Below, one piece after another: positions 23,340 to 33,098 of a stretch of DNA of 64,000 nt. Location: the NCBI RefSeq assembly GCF_040436345.1, contig NC_133230.1, positions 2,612,797 through 2,676,796 on the forward strand, given 5' to 3'. Each line of letters opens with the position of its first letter. The first letter of the stretch is position 1. Source of the stretch: Pagrus major (taxonomy: Eukaryota; Chordata; Actinopteri; Spariformes; Sparidae). The translations under genes were made by a program, and so were the position numbers. The notes under the pieces were generated by a model. It saw only the letters and a list, made by a program, of their open reading frames with translations, was not told where the DNA came from and did no database searches.

Positions 23340-24974
23340 ATGTCAGCTGCCAGCAGTCTGCTCTCTGAGGATAAGTTTCTGTGCTCCATCTGTCTGGATG
23401 TGTTCACCGATCCTGTCAGCACACCATGTGGACACAACTTCTGCAAAAACTGCATCTCTGAACACTGGGAAATGGGATCCCGTTGTGAGTGTCCCAGCTG
23501 TAAAAAACGCTTCAAAAGAGGACCTGAGCTGCAGGTCAATACTTTCATCTCTGAGATGGTTTCTCACTATAAACAGTCAGCTCAACAGAGAGCCGGCAGC
23601 AGCTCAGAGCAACAAGCTGCCAAACCAGGAGAAGTTCCCTGTGATGTCTGCACTGGAACCAAACTGAAGGCCCTGAAGTTCTGCCAGTTGTGTCTGGTCT
23701 CCTACTGTGAGACTCACCTGGAGCCTCATCTGACAGTGTCAGGCCTGAAAAGACATCAGCTGATCAACCCTGTGGAGAACCTGGAGGGCAGGATGTGTGC
23801 AAAGCACGATAAACTGCTGGAGCTGTTCTGCAGAGATGACCAGACATGTGTCTGCATGCACTGCAGTATTTCAGACCACAAACCACATGATGTTGTTCCT
23901 CTGAAAGAAGAATATGAAGGAAGAAAGGCAGAGCTGGGGAAGACAGAGGCTGAAGTTCAGCAGATGATCCAGCAGCGACAACTGAAGATTGAAGAGTTCA
24001 AACAGTCTGTCAAGGTCAGCAGGGGAAATGCAGACAGGGAAAGAGCAGGTAGTGTTCGGGTCTTGACTTGGCTGAAAGACACTATTGAGAAAATGCAGGC
24101 TGAAGTCACTGAGATGATTGAAGCAAAGCACACACTGATAGAGAAACAAGCCAAAGGCTTCATCAGAGAGCTGGAACAAGAAATCTCTGAGCTGAAGAAG
24201 AAAAGTGCTGAGCTGGAGCAGCTCTCACTCTCTGAAGACCACCTCCACCTCCTCCAAAACCTCCCGTCCCTGAATGCTGCTCCACCCACCAAGGGCTGGA
24301 CAGAGGTCACAGTCCGTCCTCCATCTTATGAGGGGAATGTGATGGCAGCTCTTGGTCCGTTGGTGGAGATGCTCAAAATTGAGTTGAAGAAACTGCAACC
24401 AAAGACTGAGCTCAAAACTGCCCAGCAGTTTGCAGTGGATGTGACTCTTGATCCTGATACAGCATATCCAACACTCATTCTGTCTGGAGATGGCAAACAA
24501 GTACATCATGTTGATGCACAGAAGAAGCTCCCAGACAACCCAGAGAGATTTTCTACTAGTCTGTGCCTCGTAGGAAAGCAGGTCATTTCTACAGGAAGAT
24601 TTTACTTCGAGGTTCAGGTTAAAGGGAAGACTCAGTGGAGTTTAGGAGTCGCCAGACAGTCAGTCAATAGGAAGGGTCCAATCACTATTGATCCTCAGAA
24701 TGGTTTCTGGACTCTTGGTTTAAGGAATGAAAATGAGTACTACGCTCCTTCAGTCCTTTTCTCTTTGATGTCACAGCCTGAGAAGGTGGGGGTGTTTGTG
24801 GATTACGAGGAAGGTCTGGTCTTGTTTTATGATGTGGATGCTGCAGATCTTCTCTACGCCCATACTGGCTGCTGCTTCACTGAGAAACTCCTGCCATTCT
24901 TCAGCCCCTCCTCTAATCAGGGTGGCAAAAACTCTGCCCCTCTGATCATCTGTCCTGTCAACCCTCCTGAGTAG
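23340..24974 (+). CDS. Copy 3: btr/TRIM39-like E3 ubiquitin ligase
   Basis: Single coding exon of 544 residues. The reading frame is open upstream, but the ATG at 23340 is chosen because it follows the TTTTCAG acceptor (exon from 23335) at the position conserved in all copies. RING ligands C15-C54 are intact, with the loop reading EMGSRC instead of the common KDYC type. B-box 1, B-box 2 (MHCSISDH), coiled coil and PRY-SPRY follow in the standard order. It has a type B non-coding first exon ending at 22846 and no recognisable type A exon. The intron holds a second acceptor-plus-ATG decoy at 23101-23121. The polyadenylation signal is at 25604-25609. Putative cytoplasmic E3 ligase with a variable ligand-binding domain; the substrate is unknown. 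Its upstream region is closely shared with copy 7, which suggests the two promoters duplicated together. Confidence 0.93.
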   Translation: MSAASSLLSEDKFLCSICLDVFTDPVSTPCGHNFCKNCISEHWEMGSRCECPSCKKRFKRGPELQVNTFISEMVSHYKQSAQQRAGSSSEQQAAKPGEVPCDVCTGTKLKALKFCQLCLVSYCETHLEPHLTVSGLKRHQLINPVENLEGRMCAKHDKLLELFCRDDQTCVCMHCSISDHKPHDVVPLKEEYEGRKAELGKTEAEVQQMIQQRQLKIEEFKQSVKVSRGNADRERAGSVRVLTWLKDTIEKMQAEVTEMIEAKHTLIEKQAKGFIRELEQEISELKKKSAELEQLSLSEDHLHLLQNLPSLNAAPPTKGWTEVTVRPPSYEGNVMAALGPLVEMLKIELKKLQPKTELKTAQQFAVDVTLDPDTAYPTLILSGDGKQVHHVDAQKKLPDNPERFSTSLCLVGKQVISTGRFYFEVQVKGKTQWSLGVARQSVNRKGPITIDPQNGFWTLGLRNENEYYAPSVLFSLMSQPEKVGVFVDYEEGLVLFYDVDAADLLYAHTGCCFTEKLLPFFSPSSNQGGKNSAPLIICPVNPPE

Positions 24975-25603
24975 AATAACTATCTGGAAAAAGACTCAGG
25001 ACTTTTTGGATGTAACACATCTCCATATTTAGTGATAACGTACAGAGCGCTTATGTTTGGTTCAGATTCTATTAATTTTGTATTTTTGCATCTTTATTAT
25101 ATCAACTCCACACTACAACTTACTACTGTAACACAATCAGTCCAAAAACATATCAGTCCAGTCGTCACAGACCTTACCTTAAGTTGTTTTGTGTATTTTT
25201 ATGTAAGTTGACAATAATGTAAACAGATTTTTGCCTTCCTTTGTTCTACCATCAGTTGTAAAATAACATTGTTTTACGTTTTGACATTTTATAGTGTGAG
25301 ATGAGGACATTTTCTTTTGCAGGTGACATTTATGTCTCAGTTCTGATTTCTAACTTCTCATTTGAATGTTTTAGAGAGTTTGTAAAATGACTTGCAGTAG
25401 ACAGAACAACAGAACAACAACCATGAACATCTGTCACAACATATGTGGTGAATACACGCATGCTTTGCCTCTTGATATCCGTTATATACTGGTTTTCTTA
25501 TTACTAATATGTTTGTACGGTAGAACATGTTTAAGAGTGGAAAAAGTGGGATTGTTGTTCAAACTAATGAGGAAAACTAGTGTTTATGCTGTTTTTATAC
25601 TGA

Positions 25604-25609
25604 AATAAA
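25604..25609 (+). terminator. Polyadenylation signal, copy 3
   Basis: AATAAA at the position conserved across the array, about 630 bases after the stop codon. Confidence 0.5.
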
Positions 25610-25899
25610 CAGATGTTGTAAGACTATATCTAGTGTTTTCTTTAAATCCAACACAGATTCAACATATATACAACACAATAAGGGGCAACAAACAGTGATA
25701 TGATTGAATAATAATGAATAAAAATAGATAGATTAACCACAAACACTGTCATAAAACAACAGCATGGAAGGCAGTGAAAGAGGGTTTGAAGGAAGGTGTG
25801 AAACTGTGTTAGTGAAATTATTGCTAAAAATATACTAAACTGGTTTCCTATAACACATTTTGATTGTTAATGTGTGATGAATTGATTTTACAGAAATAT

Positions 25900-26430
25900 T
25901 GGAATAGGAATTAATTGTCATGTGACCCAGTGACTTCAGACCAGTGCTGCATTGTATTAATACTCTGGATGATGAGGACGCACCTCTTTGTATTGAGTTA
26001 AAGCGCTCGTCATATTTTATCTTAATGTTTTTAGAATATATATGAAAAAATCTGCATTTATTAGTCAATAGCTTCCAGGTCATGTGATCAATTAGCTCAA
26101 AATAGAAGCCAAATTATTAGTCAGTTTAACATTTAATTTAATAATAAAGTGCCCCTCACATTTTTTATTTATATTTTTTTGAATGAAAAATCTGTATTTT
26201 TTCAGTAAATTCCTTTACATGTGACCCATTGACTCAAAATCAATTTTATGTTTATTATATTTATGAAAAATGTACATTTTTAAAAATAACTTCCAGGCCA
26301 TGTGACTCATTGACTCAATGCCAAATGTCTTCCTGTGCTGGTTGAATGAAACACACCTCTTAGTATTTTATTTTAGTGATCTTCATATTTTGTTTTTTTT
26401 AAAAATGTTTTTCAATGAAAAAGTTTTTAC
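25900..26430. repeat. Degenerate internal repeat with CATGTGA motifs, copy 3 spacer
   Basis: Four imperfect copies of a segment carrying CATGTGAC/CATGTGATC followed by TTGACTCAAAAT-like sequence, at about 25919, 26078, 26219 and 26299, separated by AT-rich DNA. Present only after copies 3 and 4. Confidence 0.45.
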
Positions 26431-26495
26431 AGTTTACTGTCATCAAGGACGGAAGAAACCAGAAAATATTCACATTTAAAAAGTTTGAATTAAAC
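26431..26495. repeat. MITE fragment in the copy 3 spacer
   Basis: CAGTTTACTGTCATCAAGGA and AACCAGAAAATATTCACATT match the interior of the MITE family seen at 48403. A duplicate lies at about 31445-31510. Confidence 0.45.
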
Positions 26496-26791
26496 TATTA
26501 TTGTATTGTTCAGCTCTATGATTAACTTGTAAGTTTAATTACAACAATAATTAACAGTGCTGCTGTTCTGTTGTGCTAAATCACAACTTACACTAATTAT
26601 TACAATGCAAATACATGTTGACACTTATTTAAAGGAGATTATCAGATCAGATTATATCTGATGTGTTTATAAAACCAGCATGAACATGCACACACCTGTG
26701 TGAGGACCGTCCACGTGGTTCTGACATCAGATCGGCCGCCTGTAGCTCAACAAAGCCTGGTAAACAAAGGAAAGTGCAACGACCCTAATGT

Positions 26792-26806
26792 CCAGTAGGT
26801 GGCGCC
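26792..26806 (+). promoter_or_regulatory. CTCF consensus motif
   Basis: CCAGTAGGTGGCGCC matches CCASYAGRKGGCRSY at every position. It lies about 105 bases before the TATA-like box of the copy 4 block. Confidence 0.55.
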
Positions 26807-27521
26807 TGCTTGTCACAGTCCCCCCAGGTTGGAAACCTCCCATCTCCCATTGTCTGTGAGCGCACCTGAACGCACCGGTTGCGCCGCCGCCGGAGCAGAT
26901 AAAAACAGCTGCGGACTCATTTCATCGGTCCAGATGTTACATGTTGCGGGAAGCATCAGTACTCAGAGGCAGCACCCAGACGTTTGGATCTTTTCCCGCC
27001 CAGGCCGCAGTCTCACGTCGACTCCGCTGTTTTAACAGCCAACGCAGGACGCCGCAACCGCCTTTAATCCAGGCGGAGGAAGCAGCGGGATTAAGGAGGA
27101 CAGACTACAAGTGAGGCTTCTTTACTGTCTGGGCAGAGACCAGAGGTTAGCGTGTATTGTGTGCTCGTGAGCTACATTGTTTGTTTGTGAGTTTGTGGAC
27201 CGCAGTGTCCCTCTTTAATTGCTGTTAGTGTTAAGTTGTAAAACATGTTGTTGGTTTCTCCTTTCCGCTCACCACGATCTGATTTAGCCTCCACTCTGTG
27301 GAGCGGAGTGTTAGCTTAGCCGTCGCTAAGGGCGTTAGCTCTTTGTCTTTGTGTTTCTCTCTTAACTAAACCACATGTACACACACACACACACACACAC
27401 GAGGGGTTACTCGCGCACACATGTAATCTTATGAGCGACCTGTTGGAGACTTTTGGTTGATGACCTCGCTGTAACATAAGATGTGTGTCTCCTGCTATCT
27501 CCCTTTTATGACTTCAGAGTG

Positions 27522-27576
27522 GCCGCCATTTTGGCTGTCCGCCATCTTGTTTCTTTGTCTACGACCGCCATCTTGG
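27522..27576 (+). promoter_or_regulatory. Cluster of three YY1-type motifs
   Basis: GCCGCCATTTTGG, TCCGCCATCTTG and ACCGCCATCTTGG occur within 55 bases. CCGCCATNTTG is the YY1 core read in this orientation. They lie in the proposed first intron of copy 4. Confidence 0.5.
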
Positions 27577-28103
27577 CTCCTCTTTCTTTGTCTCTCCGAC
27601 ACACACACACACACCCAGGCTTGTTTGTTTATTTGTTTATCTGTGCGTGAGTTTAGTTTCATAGTTTAGCTGCTTTAGTTGAGTGATTGATTCTTGTTTA
27701 TTGAAAGTGTTATTGATTTGATCAATTTGCTAACAATAATAAAGTCTATAGCAGTTTTCTGTGATTATTTTGTGCATATGTTTTGTGGTATTTACTGGGT
27801 GTGACGGTCAGTGCTCGGATTCATTTCCTTCACTGTTCCTTTAATTGTAAATATTTTACAAATATTTACAAATATTTACATTTAAAGTGAACCCTTCTTA
27901 TGAGACTAATTTTGGACCGGACAAGTATCTGGTGGAATTTAGTCAAGTCAATGTGCTTTTTTGTCATTTAATGGAAAAAATAAATAAATAAATAAAACTT
28001 TCAAAATTTAGCTATATGATACAAAAGTGTCTTCTATCATAGTTTGATTTAAAAAAATGAATAATTACAGTTCTGCTTCTTCACACTTTTGTTTCCAGTG
28101 AAT

Positions 28104-29729
28104 ATGTCAGCTGCCAGCAGTCTGCTCTCTGAGGATCAGTTTCTGTGCTCCATCTGTCTGGATGTGTTCACCGATCCTGTCAGCACACCATGTGGACACA
28201 ACTTCTGCAAAAACTGCATCTCTGAACACTGGGATATGAAAGACTATTGTGAGTGTCCCAACTGTAAAAAACGTTTCAAAAGAGGACCTGAGCTGCAGGT
28301 CAATACTTTCATCTCTGAGATGGTTTCTCACTATAAACAGTCAGCTCGACAGAGAGCCAGCAGCAGGTCAGAGCAACAAGCTGCCAAACCAGGAGAAGTT
28401 CCCTGTGACATCTGTGCTGGAACCAAACTGAAGGCCCTGAAGTCCTGCCTGGTGTGTCTGGTCTCCTACTGTGAGACTCACCTTCAGCCTCATCTGACAA
28501 AGTCAGGCCTGAAAAGACATCAGCTGATCAACCCTGTGGAGAACCTGGAGAGCAGGATGTGTACGAAGCACGATAAACTGCTGGAGCTGTTCTGCAGAGA
28601 TGACCAGACATGTGTCTGCATGCTCTGCACTATTTCAGACCACAAAGCACATGATGTTGTTCCTCTGAAAGAAGAATATGAAGGAAGAAAGGCAGAGCTG
28701 GGGAAGACAGAGGCTGAACTTCAGCAGATGGTCCAGCAGAGACAACTGAAGATTGAAGAGTTCAAACAGTCTGTCAAGGTCAGCAGGGGAAATGCAGACA
28801 GACAGATTGCAGATGGTGTTCAGGTCTTGACTTGGCTGAAAGACACTATTGAGAGAATGCAGTCCGAAGCCATTAAGATGATTGAAACAAAGCACACACT
28901 GATAGAGAAACAAGCCAAAGGCTTCATCAGAGAGCTGGAACAAGAAATCTCTGAGCTGAAGAAGAAAAGTGCTGAGCTGGAGCAGCTCTCACTCTCTGAA
29001 GACCACCTCCACCTCCTCCAAAACCTCCCATCCCTGGATGCTCCTCCACCCACCAAGGACTGGACAGAGGTCAGAGTCCGTCCTCCATCTTATGAGGGGA
29101 ACCTGAGGGCAGCTCTTGCTCCGTTGGCGGAGACGCTCACAATTAAATTGAAGAAACTGCAACCAAAGACTGAGCTCAAAACTGCCCGGCAGTTTGCAGT
29201 GGATGTGACTCTTGATCGTAATAAAGCAGATCCCACACTCATTCTGTCTGAAGATGGCAAACAAGTACATCATGGTGATACACGGAAGAGTCTCCTACAT
29301 GGTATTCCTGTTAGTCCATCTGTATTAGGGAAGCAGATAATTTCTTCAGGAAGATTTTACTTGGAGGTTCAGGTTAAAGGGAAGACCCAGTGGATTTTAG
29401 GAGTTGCCAAAGAGTCAGTCAATAGGAAGGGGCCAATCACTATTGATCCTCAGAATGGTTTCTGGACTGTTGGTTTGAGGAATGAAAATGAGTACTACGC
29501 TCCTTCAGTCCTTCTCTCTCTGAAGTCAAAGCCAAAGAAGGTGGGGGTGTTCGTAGATTACGAGGAGGGTCTGGTCTTGTTTTATGATGTGGATGCTGCA
29601 GATCTTCTCTATGCCTATACTGGCTGCTGCTTCACTGAGAGACTCCTGCCATTCTTCAGCCCCTCCTCTAATCAAGGTGGCCACAACTCTGCCCCTCTGA
29701 TCATCTGTTCTGTCAACCCTCCTGAGTAG
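28104..29729 (+). CDS. Copy 4: btr/TRIM39-like E3 ubiquitin ligase with altered PRY
   Basis: Single coding exon, 541 residues, start five bases after the TTTCCAG acceptor (AG at 28097-28098). RING (C15 to C54), B-box 1, B-box 2 and coiled coil are nearly identical to copies 1 and 5. The PRY and early SPRY tract (about nucleotides 29215-29360) departs from its siblings: LDRNKADP replaces LDPDTAYP, and KSLLHGIPVSPSVLGKQ replaces the common KKLPDNPERFS stretch, four residues shorter overall. The rest of the SPRY returns to the common sequence. The gene lacks first exons A and B. It lies behind a CpG-rich block with a TATA-like box, a CTCF motif and YY1-type motifs, and a plausible donor at 27111. 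AATAAA lies at 30381. With copy 5 it forms a recent ~5 kb tandem duplication. Putative innate-immune type E3 ligase by family. Confidence 0.93.
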   Translation: MSAASSLLSEDQFLCSICLDVFTDPVSTPCGHNFCKNCISEHWDMKDYCECPNCKKRFKRGPELQVNTFISEMVSHYKQSARQRASSRSEQQAAKPGEVPCDICAGTKLKALKSCLVCLVSYCETHLQPHLTKSGLKRHQLINPVENLESRMCTKHDKLLELFCRDDQTCVCMLCTISDHKAHDVVPLKEEYEGRKAELGKTEAELQQMVQQRQLKIEEFKQSVKVSRGNADRQIADGVQVLTWLKDTIERMQSEAIKMIETKHTLIEKQAKGFIRELEQEISELKKKSAELEQLSLSEDHLHLLQNLPSLDAPPPTKDWTEVRVRPPSYEGNLRAALAPLAETLTIKLKKLQPKTELKTARQFAVDVTLDRNKADPTLILSEDGKQVHHGDTRKSLLHGIPVSPSVLGKQIISSGRFYLEVQVKGKTQWILGVAKESVNRKGPITIDPQNGFWTVGLRNENEYYAPSVLLSLKSKPKKVGVFVDYEEGLVLFYDVDAADLLYAYTGCCFTERLLPFFSPSSNQGGHNSAPLIICSVNPPE

Positions 29730-30380
29730 AATAACTATCTGGAAAAATACTCAGGACTTTTTGGATGTAACAAATCTCCATATTTAGTGATAACGTACAG
29801 AGCGCTTATGTTTGGTTCAGATTCTATTTAATGTTGATTTTTGCATCTTTATTATATCAACTCCACACTGCAACTTACTACTGTAACACAATCATTTAAT
29901 TGATCTTGTATAATGTGGTTTAATTAAGTGTTAAACTGTTTGTAAATATCAACATATCAGTCCAGTCATCACAGGCCTTACCTTAAGTTGTTTTGTATAT
30001 TTTTATGTAAGTTGACAATAATGTAAAATGATATTTGCCTTCCTTTGATCTACCATCAGTTATAAAATAAGTGTGAGATGAGGACATTTTCTTTTGCAGG
30101 TGACATTTATGTCTCAGTTCTGATCTCTAACTTCTCATTTGAATATTTTAGAGAGTTTGTAAAATGACTTGCAGTAGACAGAACAACAGAACAACAACCA
30201 TGAAAATCTGTCACAACATATGTGGTGAATACACGCATGCTTTGCCTCTTGATATCTGTTATATACTGGTTTGCTTATTACTAATATGTTTGTACGGTAG
30301 AACATGTTTAAGGGTGGAAAAAGTGGGATTGTTGTTCAAACTAATGAGGAAAACTAGTGTTTATGCTGTTTTTATACTGA

Positions 30381-30386
30381 AATAAA
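30381..30386 (+). terminator. Polyadenylation signal, copy 4
   Basis: AATAAA at the position conserved across the array. Confidence 0.5.
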
Positions 30387-30924
30387 CAGATTTTGTAAGA
30401 CTATATCTAGTGTTTTATTTTAACCCAACACAGATTCAACATCTACACAACACAATAAGGGGCAACAAACAATGATATGATTGAATAATAATGAATAAAA
30501 ATAGATAGATTAACCACAAACACTGTCATAAAACAACAGCATGGAAGGCAGTGAAAGAGGGTTTGAAGGAAAAGCCTCACCTCCATGATAATGTGAGTTA
30601 ATACATCTTGTTCTGTGTTTTTCTCTTCATCCACTGGTGCCTGTCAGGCTTAAATGTGACTCCAAAGCCATATTTCATTTTGCAGAACATTTTGCAAATA
30701 CATAACAGGCAGAAGGCTAACTTTATCAGAACATTAGACAATACACAACATTGATTAACAATGAATTTTCATCATTGTTACAATTTTAAAATATTGTTTT
30801 CAAATAAAGCAGCACTGTGTTCGTGAAAATTATTGTTAAAAATATACTAAACTGGTTTCCTATAACACATTTTGATTGCTAATGTGTGATGAATTGATTT
30901 TACAGAAATATTGGAATAGGAATT

Positions 30925-31440
30925 AATTGTCATGTGACCCAGTGACTTCAGACCAGTGCTGCATTGTATTAATACTCTGGATGATGAGGACGCACCTCTT
31001 TGTATTGAATTAAAGTGCTCGTCATATTTTATCTTAATGTTTTTAAAATATATATGAAAAAATCTGCATTTTTTTCCAATGATTTCCAGGTCGTGTGATC
31101 AATTAGCTCAAAATCTAAGCCAAATTATTACAGTCAGTTTAATATTTAATTTAATAATATAGCGCCCCTCACATTTTTTATTTATATTTTTTTGAATGAA
31201 AAATCAGTATTTTTTTCAGTAAATTCCTTTACATGTGACCCATTGACTCAAAATCAATTTTATGTTTATTATATTTATGAAAAATGTACATTTTTAAAAA
31301 TAACTTCCAGGCCATGTGACTCATTGACTCAATGTCAAAATGTCTTCCTGTGCTGGTTGAATGAGACACACCTCTTGGTATTTTATTTTAGTGATCTTCA
31401 TATTTTGTTTTTTTTTAAAAAATGTTTTTAAATGAAAAAG
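30925..31440. repeat. Degenerate internal repeat with CATGTGA motifs, copy 4 spacer
   Basis: Duplicate of the block after copy 3. One of the four motifs is changed (TCGTGTGATC near 31093). Confidence 0.45.
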
Positions 31441-31444
31441 TGTT

Positions 31445-31510
31445 TTCAGTTTACTGTCATCAAGGAGGGAAGAAACCAGAAAATATTCACATTTAAAAAG
31501 TTTGAATTAA
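31445..31510. repeat. MITE fragment in the copy 4 spacer
   Basis: Duplicate of the fragment after copy 3, carried by tandem duplication. Confidence 0.45.
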
Positions 31511-31808
31511 ACTATTATTGTATTGTTCAGCTCTATGATCAACTTGTAAGTTTAATTACAACAATAATTAACAGTGCTGCTGTTCTGTTGTGCTAAATCA
31601 CAACTTACACTAATTATTACAATGCAAATACATGTTGACACTTATTTAAAGAAGATTATCAGATCAGATTATATCTGATGTGTTTATAAAACCAGCATGA
31701 ACACACACACACCTGTGTTAGGACCGTCCACGTGGTTCTGACATCAGATCGGCCGCCTGTAGATCAACAAAGCCTGGTAAACAAAGGAAAGTGCAACGAC
31801 CCTTGTGT

Positions 31809-31823
31809 CCAGTAGGTGGCGCC
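31809..31823 (+). promoter_or_regulatory. CTCF consensus motif
   Basis: CCAGTAGGTGGCGCC, the duplicate of the site upstream of copy 4, same orientation and context. Confidence 0.55.
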
Positions 31824-32525
31824 TGCTTGTCACAGTCCCCCCAGGTTGGAAACCTCCCATCTCCCATTGTCTGTGAGCGCACCTGAACGCACCGGTTGCG
31901 CCGCCACCGGAGCAGATAAAAACAGCTGCGGACTCATTTCATCGGTCCAGATGTTACATGTTGCGGGAAGCATCAGTACTCAAAGGCAGCACCGAGACGT
32001 TTGGATCTCTTCCCGCCCAGGCCGCAGTCTCACGTCGACTCCGCTGTTTTAACAGCCAACGCAGGACGCCGCAACCGCCTTTAATCCAGGCCGAGGAAGC
32101 AGCGGGATTAAGGAGGACAGACTACAAGTGAGGCTTCTTTAGTGTCTGGGCAGAGACCAGAAGTTAGCGTGTGTTGTGTGCTCGTGAGCTACATTGTTTG
32201 TTGTGAGTTTGTTGACCGCAGTGTCCCTCTTTAATTGCTGTTAGTGTTAAGTTGTAAAACATGTTGTTGGTTTCTCCTTTCCGCTCACCACGAGCTGATT
32301 TAGCCTCCACTCTGTGGAGCGGAGTGTTAGCTTAGCCGCCGCTAAGGGCGTTAGCTCTTTGTCTTTGTGTTTCTCTCTTAACTAACCCACATGTACACAC
32401 ACACACGAGGGGTTACGCGCACACATGTAATCTTATGAGCGACCTGTTGGAGACTTTTGGTTGATGACCTCGCTATAACATAAGATGTGTGTCTCCTGCT
32501 ACCTCCCTTTTATGACTTCAGAGTG

Positions 32526-32580
32526 ACCGCCATTTTGGCTGTCCGCCATCTTGTTTCTTTGACTACGACCGCCATCTTGG
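32526..32580 (+). promoter_or_regulatory. Cluster of three YY1-type motifs
   Basis: ACCGCCATTTTGG, TCCGCCATCTTG and ACCGCCATCTTGG, the duplicate of the cluster before copy 4. All three cores are kept despite nearby substitutions. Confidence 0.5.
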
Positions 32581-33098
32581 CTCCTCTTTCTTTGTCTCTC
32601 CGACACACACACACACCCAGGCTTGTTTGTTTATCTGTGCGTGAGTTTAGTTTCATAGTTTAGCTGCTTTAGTTGAGTGATTGATTCTTCTTTATTGAAA
32701 GTGTTATTGATTTGATCAATTTGCTAACAATAATAAAGTCTATAGCAGTTTTCTGTGATTATTTTGTGCATATGTTTTGTGGTATTTACTGGGTGTGACG
32801 GTCGGTGCTCGGATTCATTTTCTAAACTGTTCCTTTAATTGTAAATATTTTACAAATATTTACAAATATTTACATTTAAAGTGAACCCTTCTTATGAGAC
32901 TAATTTTGGACCGGACAAGTATCTGGTGGAATTTAGTCAAGTCAATGTGCTTTTTTGTCATTTAATGGAAAAAATAAATAAATAAATAAAACTTTCAAAA
33001 TTTAGCTATATGATACAAAAGTGTCTTCTATCATAGTTTGATTTAAAAAAAATGAATAATTACAGTTCTGCTTCTTCACACTTTTGTTTCCAGTGAAT

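Larger units (their letters stand above)
24975..26699 (+). other. 3' UTR and spacer of copy 3
   Basis: AATAAA at 25604-25609 probably ends the transcript. The spacer holds a degenerate repeat block (25900-26430), a fragment of a hAT-type MITE (about 26431-26495) and DNA leading into the copy 4 block. No gene was seen. Confidence 0.6.
26700..27945 (+). promoter_or_regulatory. CpG-rich promoter-like block of copy 4
   Basis: This block replaces exon B and most of the intron found in other copies. The left junction falls after CACACACCTGT, and homology to sibling introns resumes at AGTCAATGTG. It contains a CTCF consensus (26792-26806), a TATA-like AGATAAAAA at 26897-26905 in CpG-rich context, a possible exon ending at 27110 before GTGAGG, a CA repeat, a YY1-type cluster (27522-27576) and AATAAAG near 27740 followed by GT-rich sequence. 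The TATA-to-AATAAA layout also fits a solitary LTR of a retroelement, but no clean terminal repeats or target duplication were recognised. Origin is unresolved. Confidence 0.5.
29730..31714 (+). other. 3' UTR and spacer of copy 4
   Basis: AATAAA at 30381-30386. The spacer repeats that after copy 3, with the degenerate repeat block at about 30925-31440 and the MITE fragment at about 31445-31510. No gene was seen. Confidence 0.6.
31715..32940 (+). promoter_or_regulatory. CpG-rich promoter-like block of copy 5
   Basis: Near-identical duplicate of the block before copy 4: CTCF consensus at 31809-31823, TATA-like AGATAAAAA at 31914-31922, possible exon end at 32127 before GTGAGG, YY1-type cluster at 32526-32580. 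Differences are a shorter CA repeat and scattered substitutions. It was carried along in the ~5 kb tandem duplication, so both genes probably share regulation. Confidence 0.5.

Noticed and set aside
26799-27035. 78-codon frame (MAPACHSPPRLETS) shared by the CpG blocks of copies 4 and 5
   Set aside because: Conservation reflects only the recent duplication. It lies across the proposed TATA box and first exon, with no known domain.
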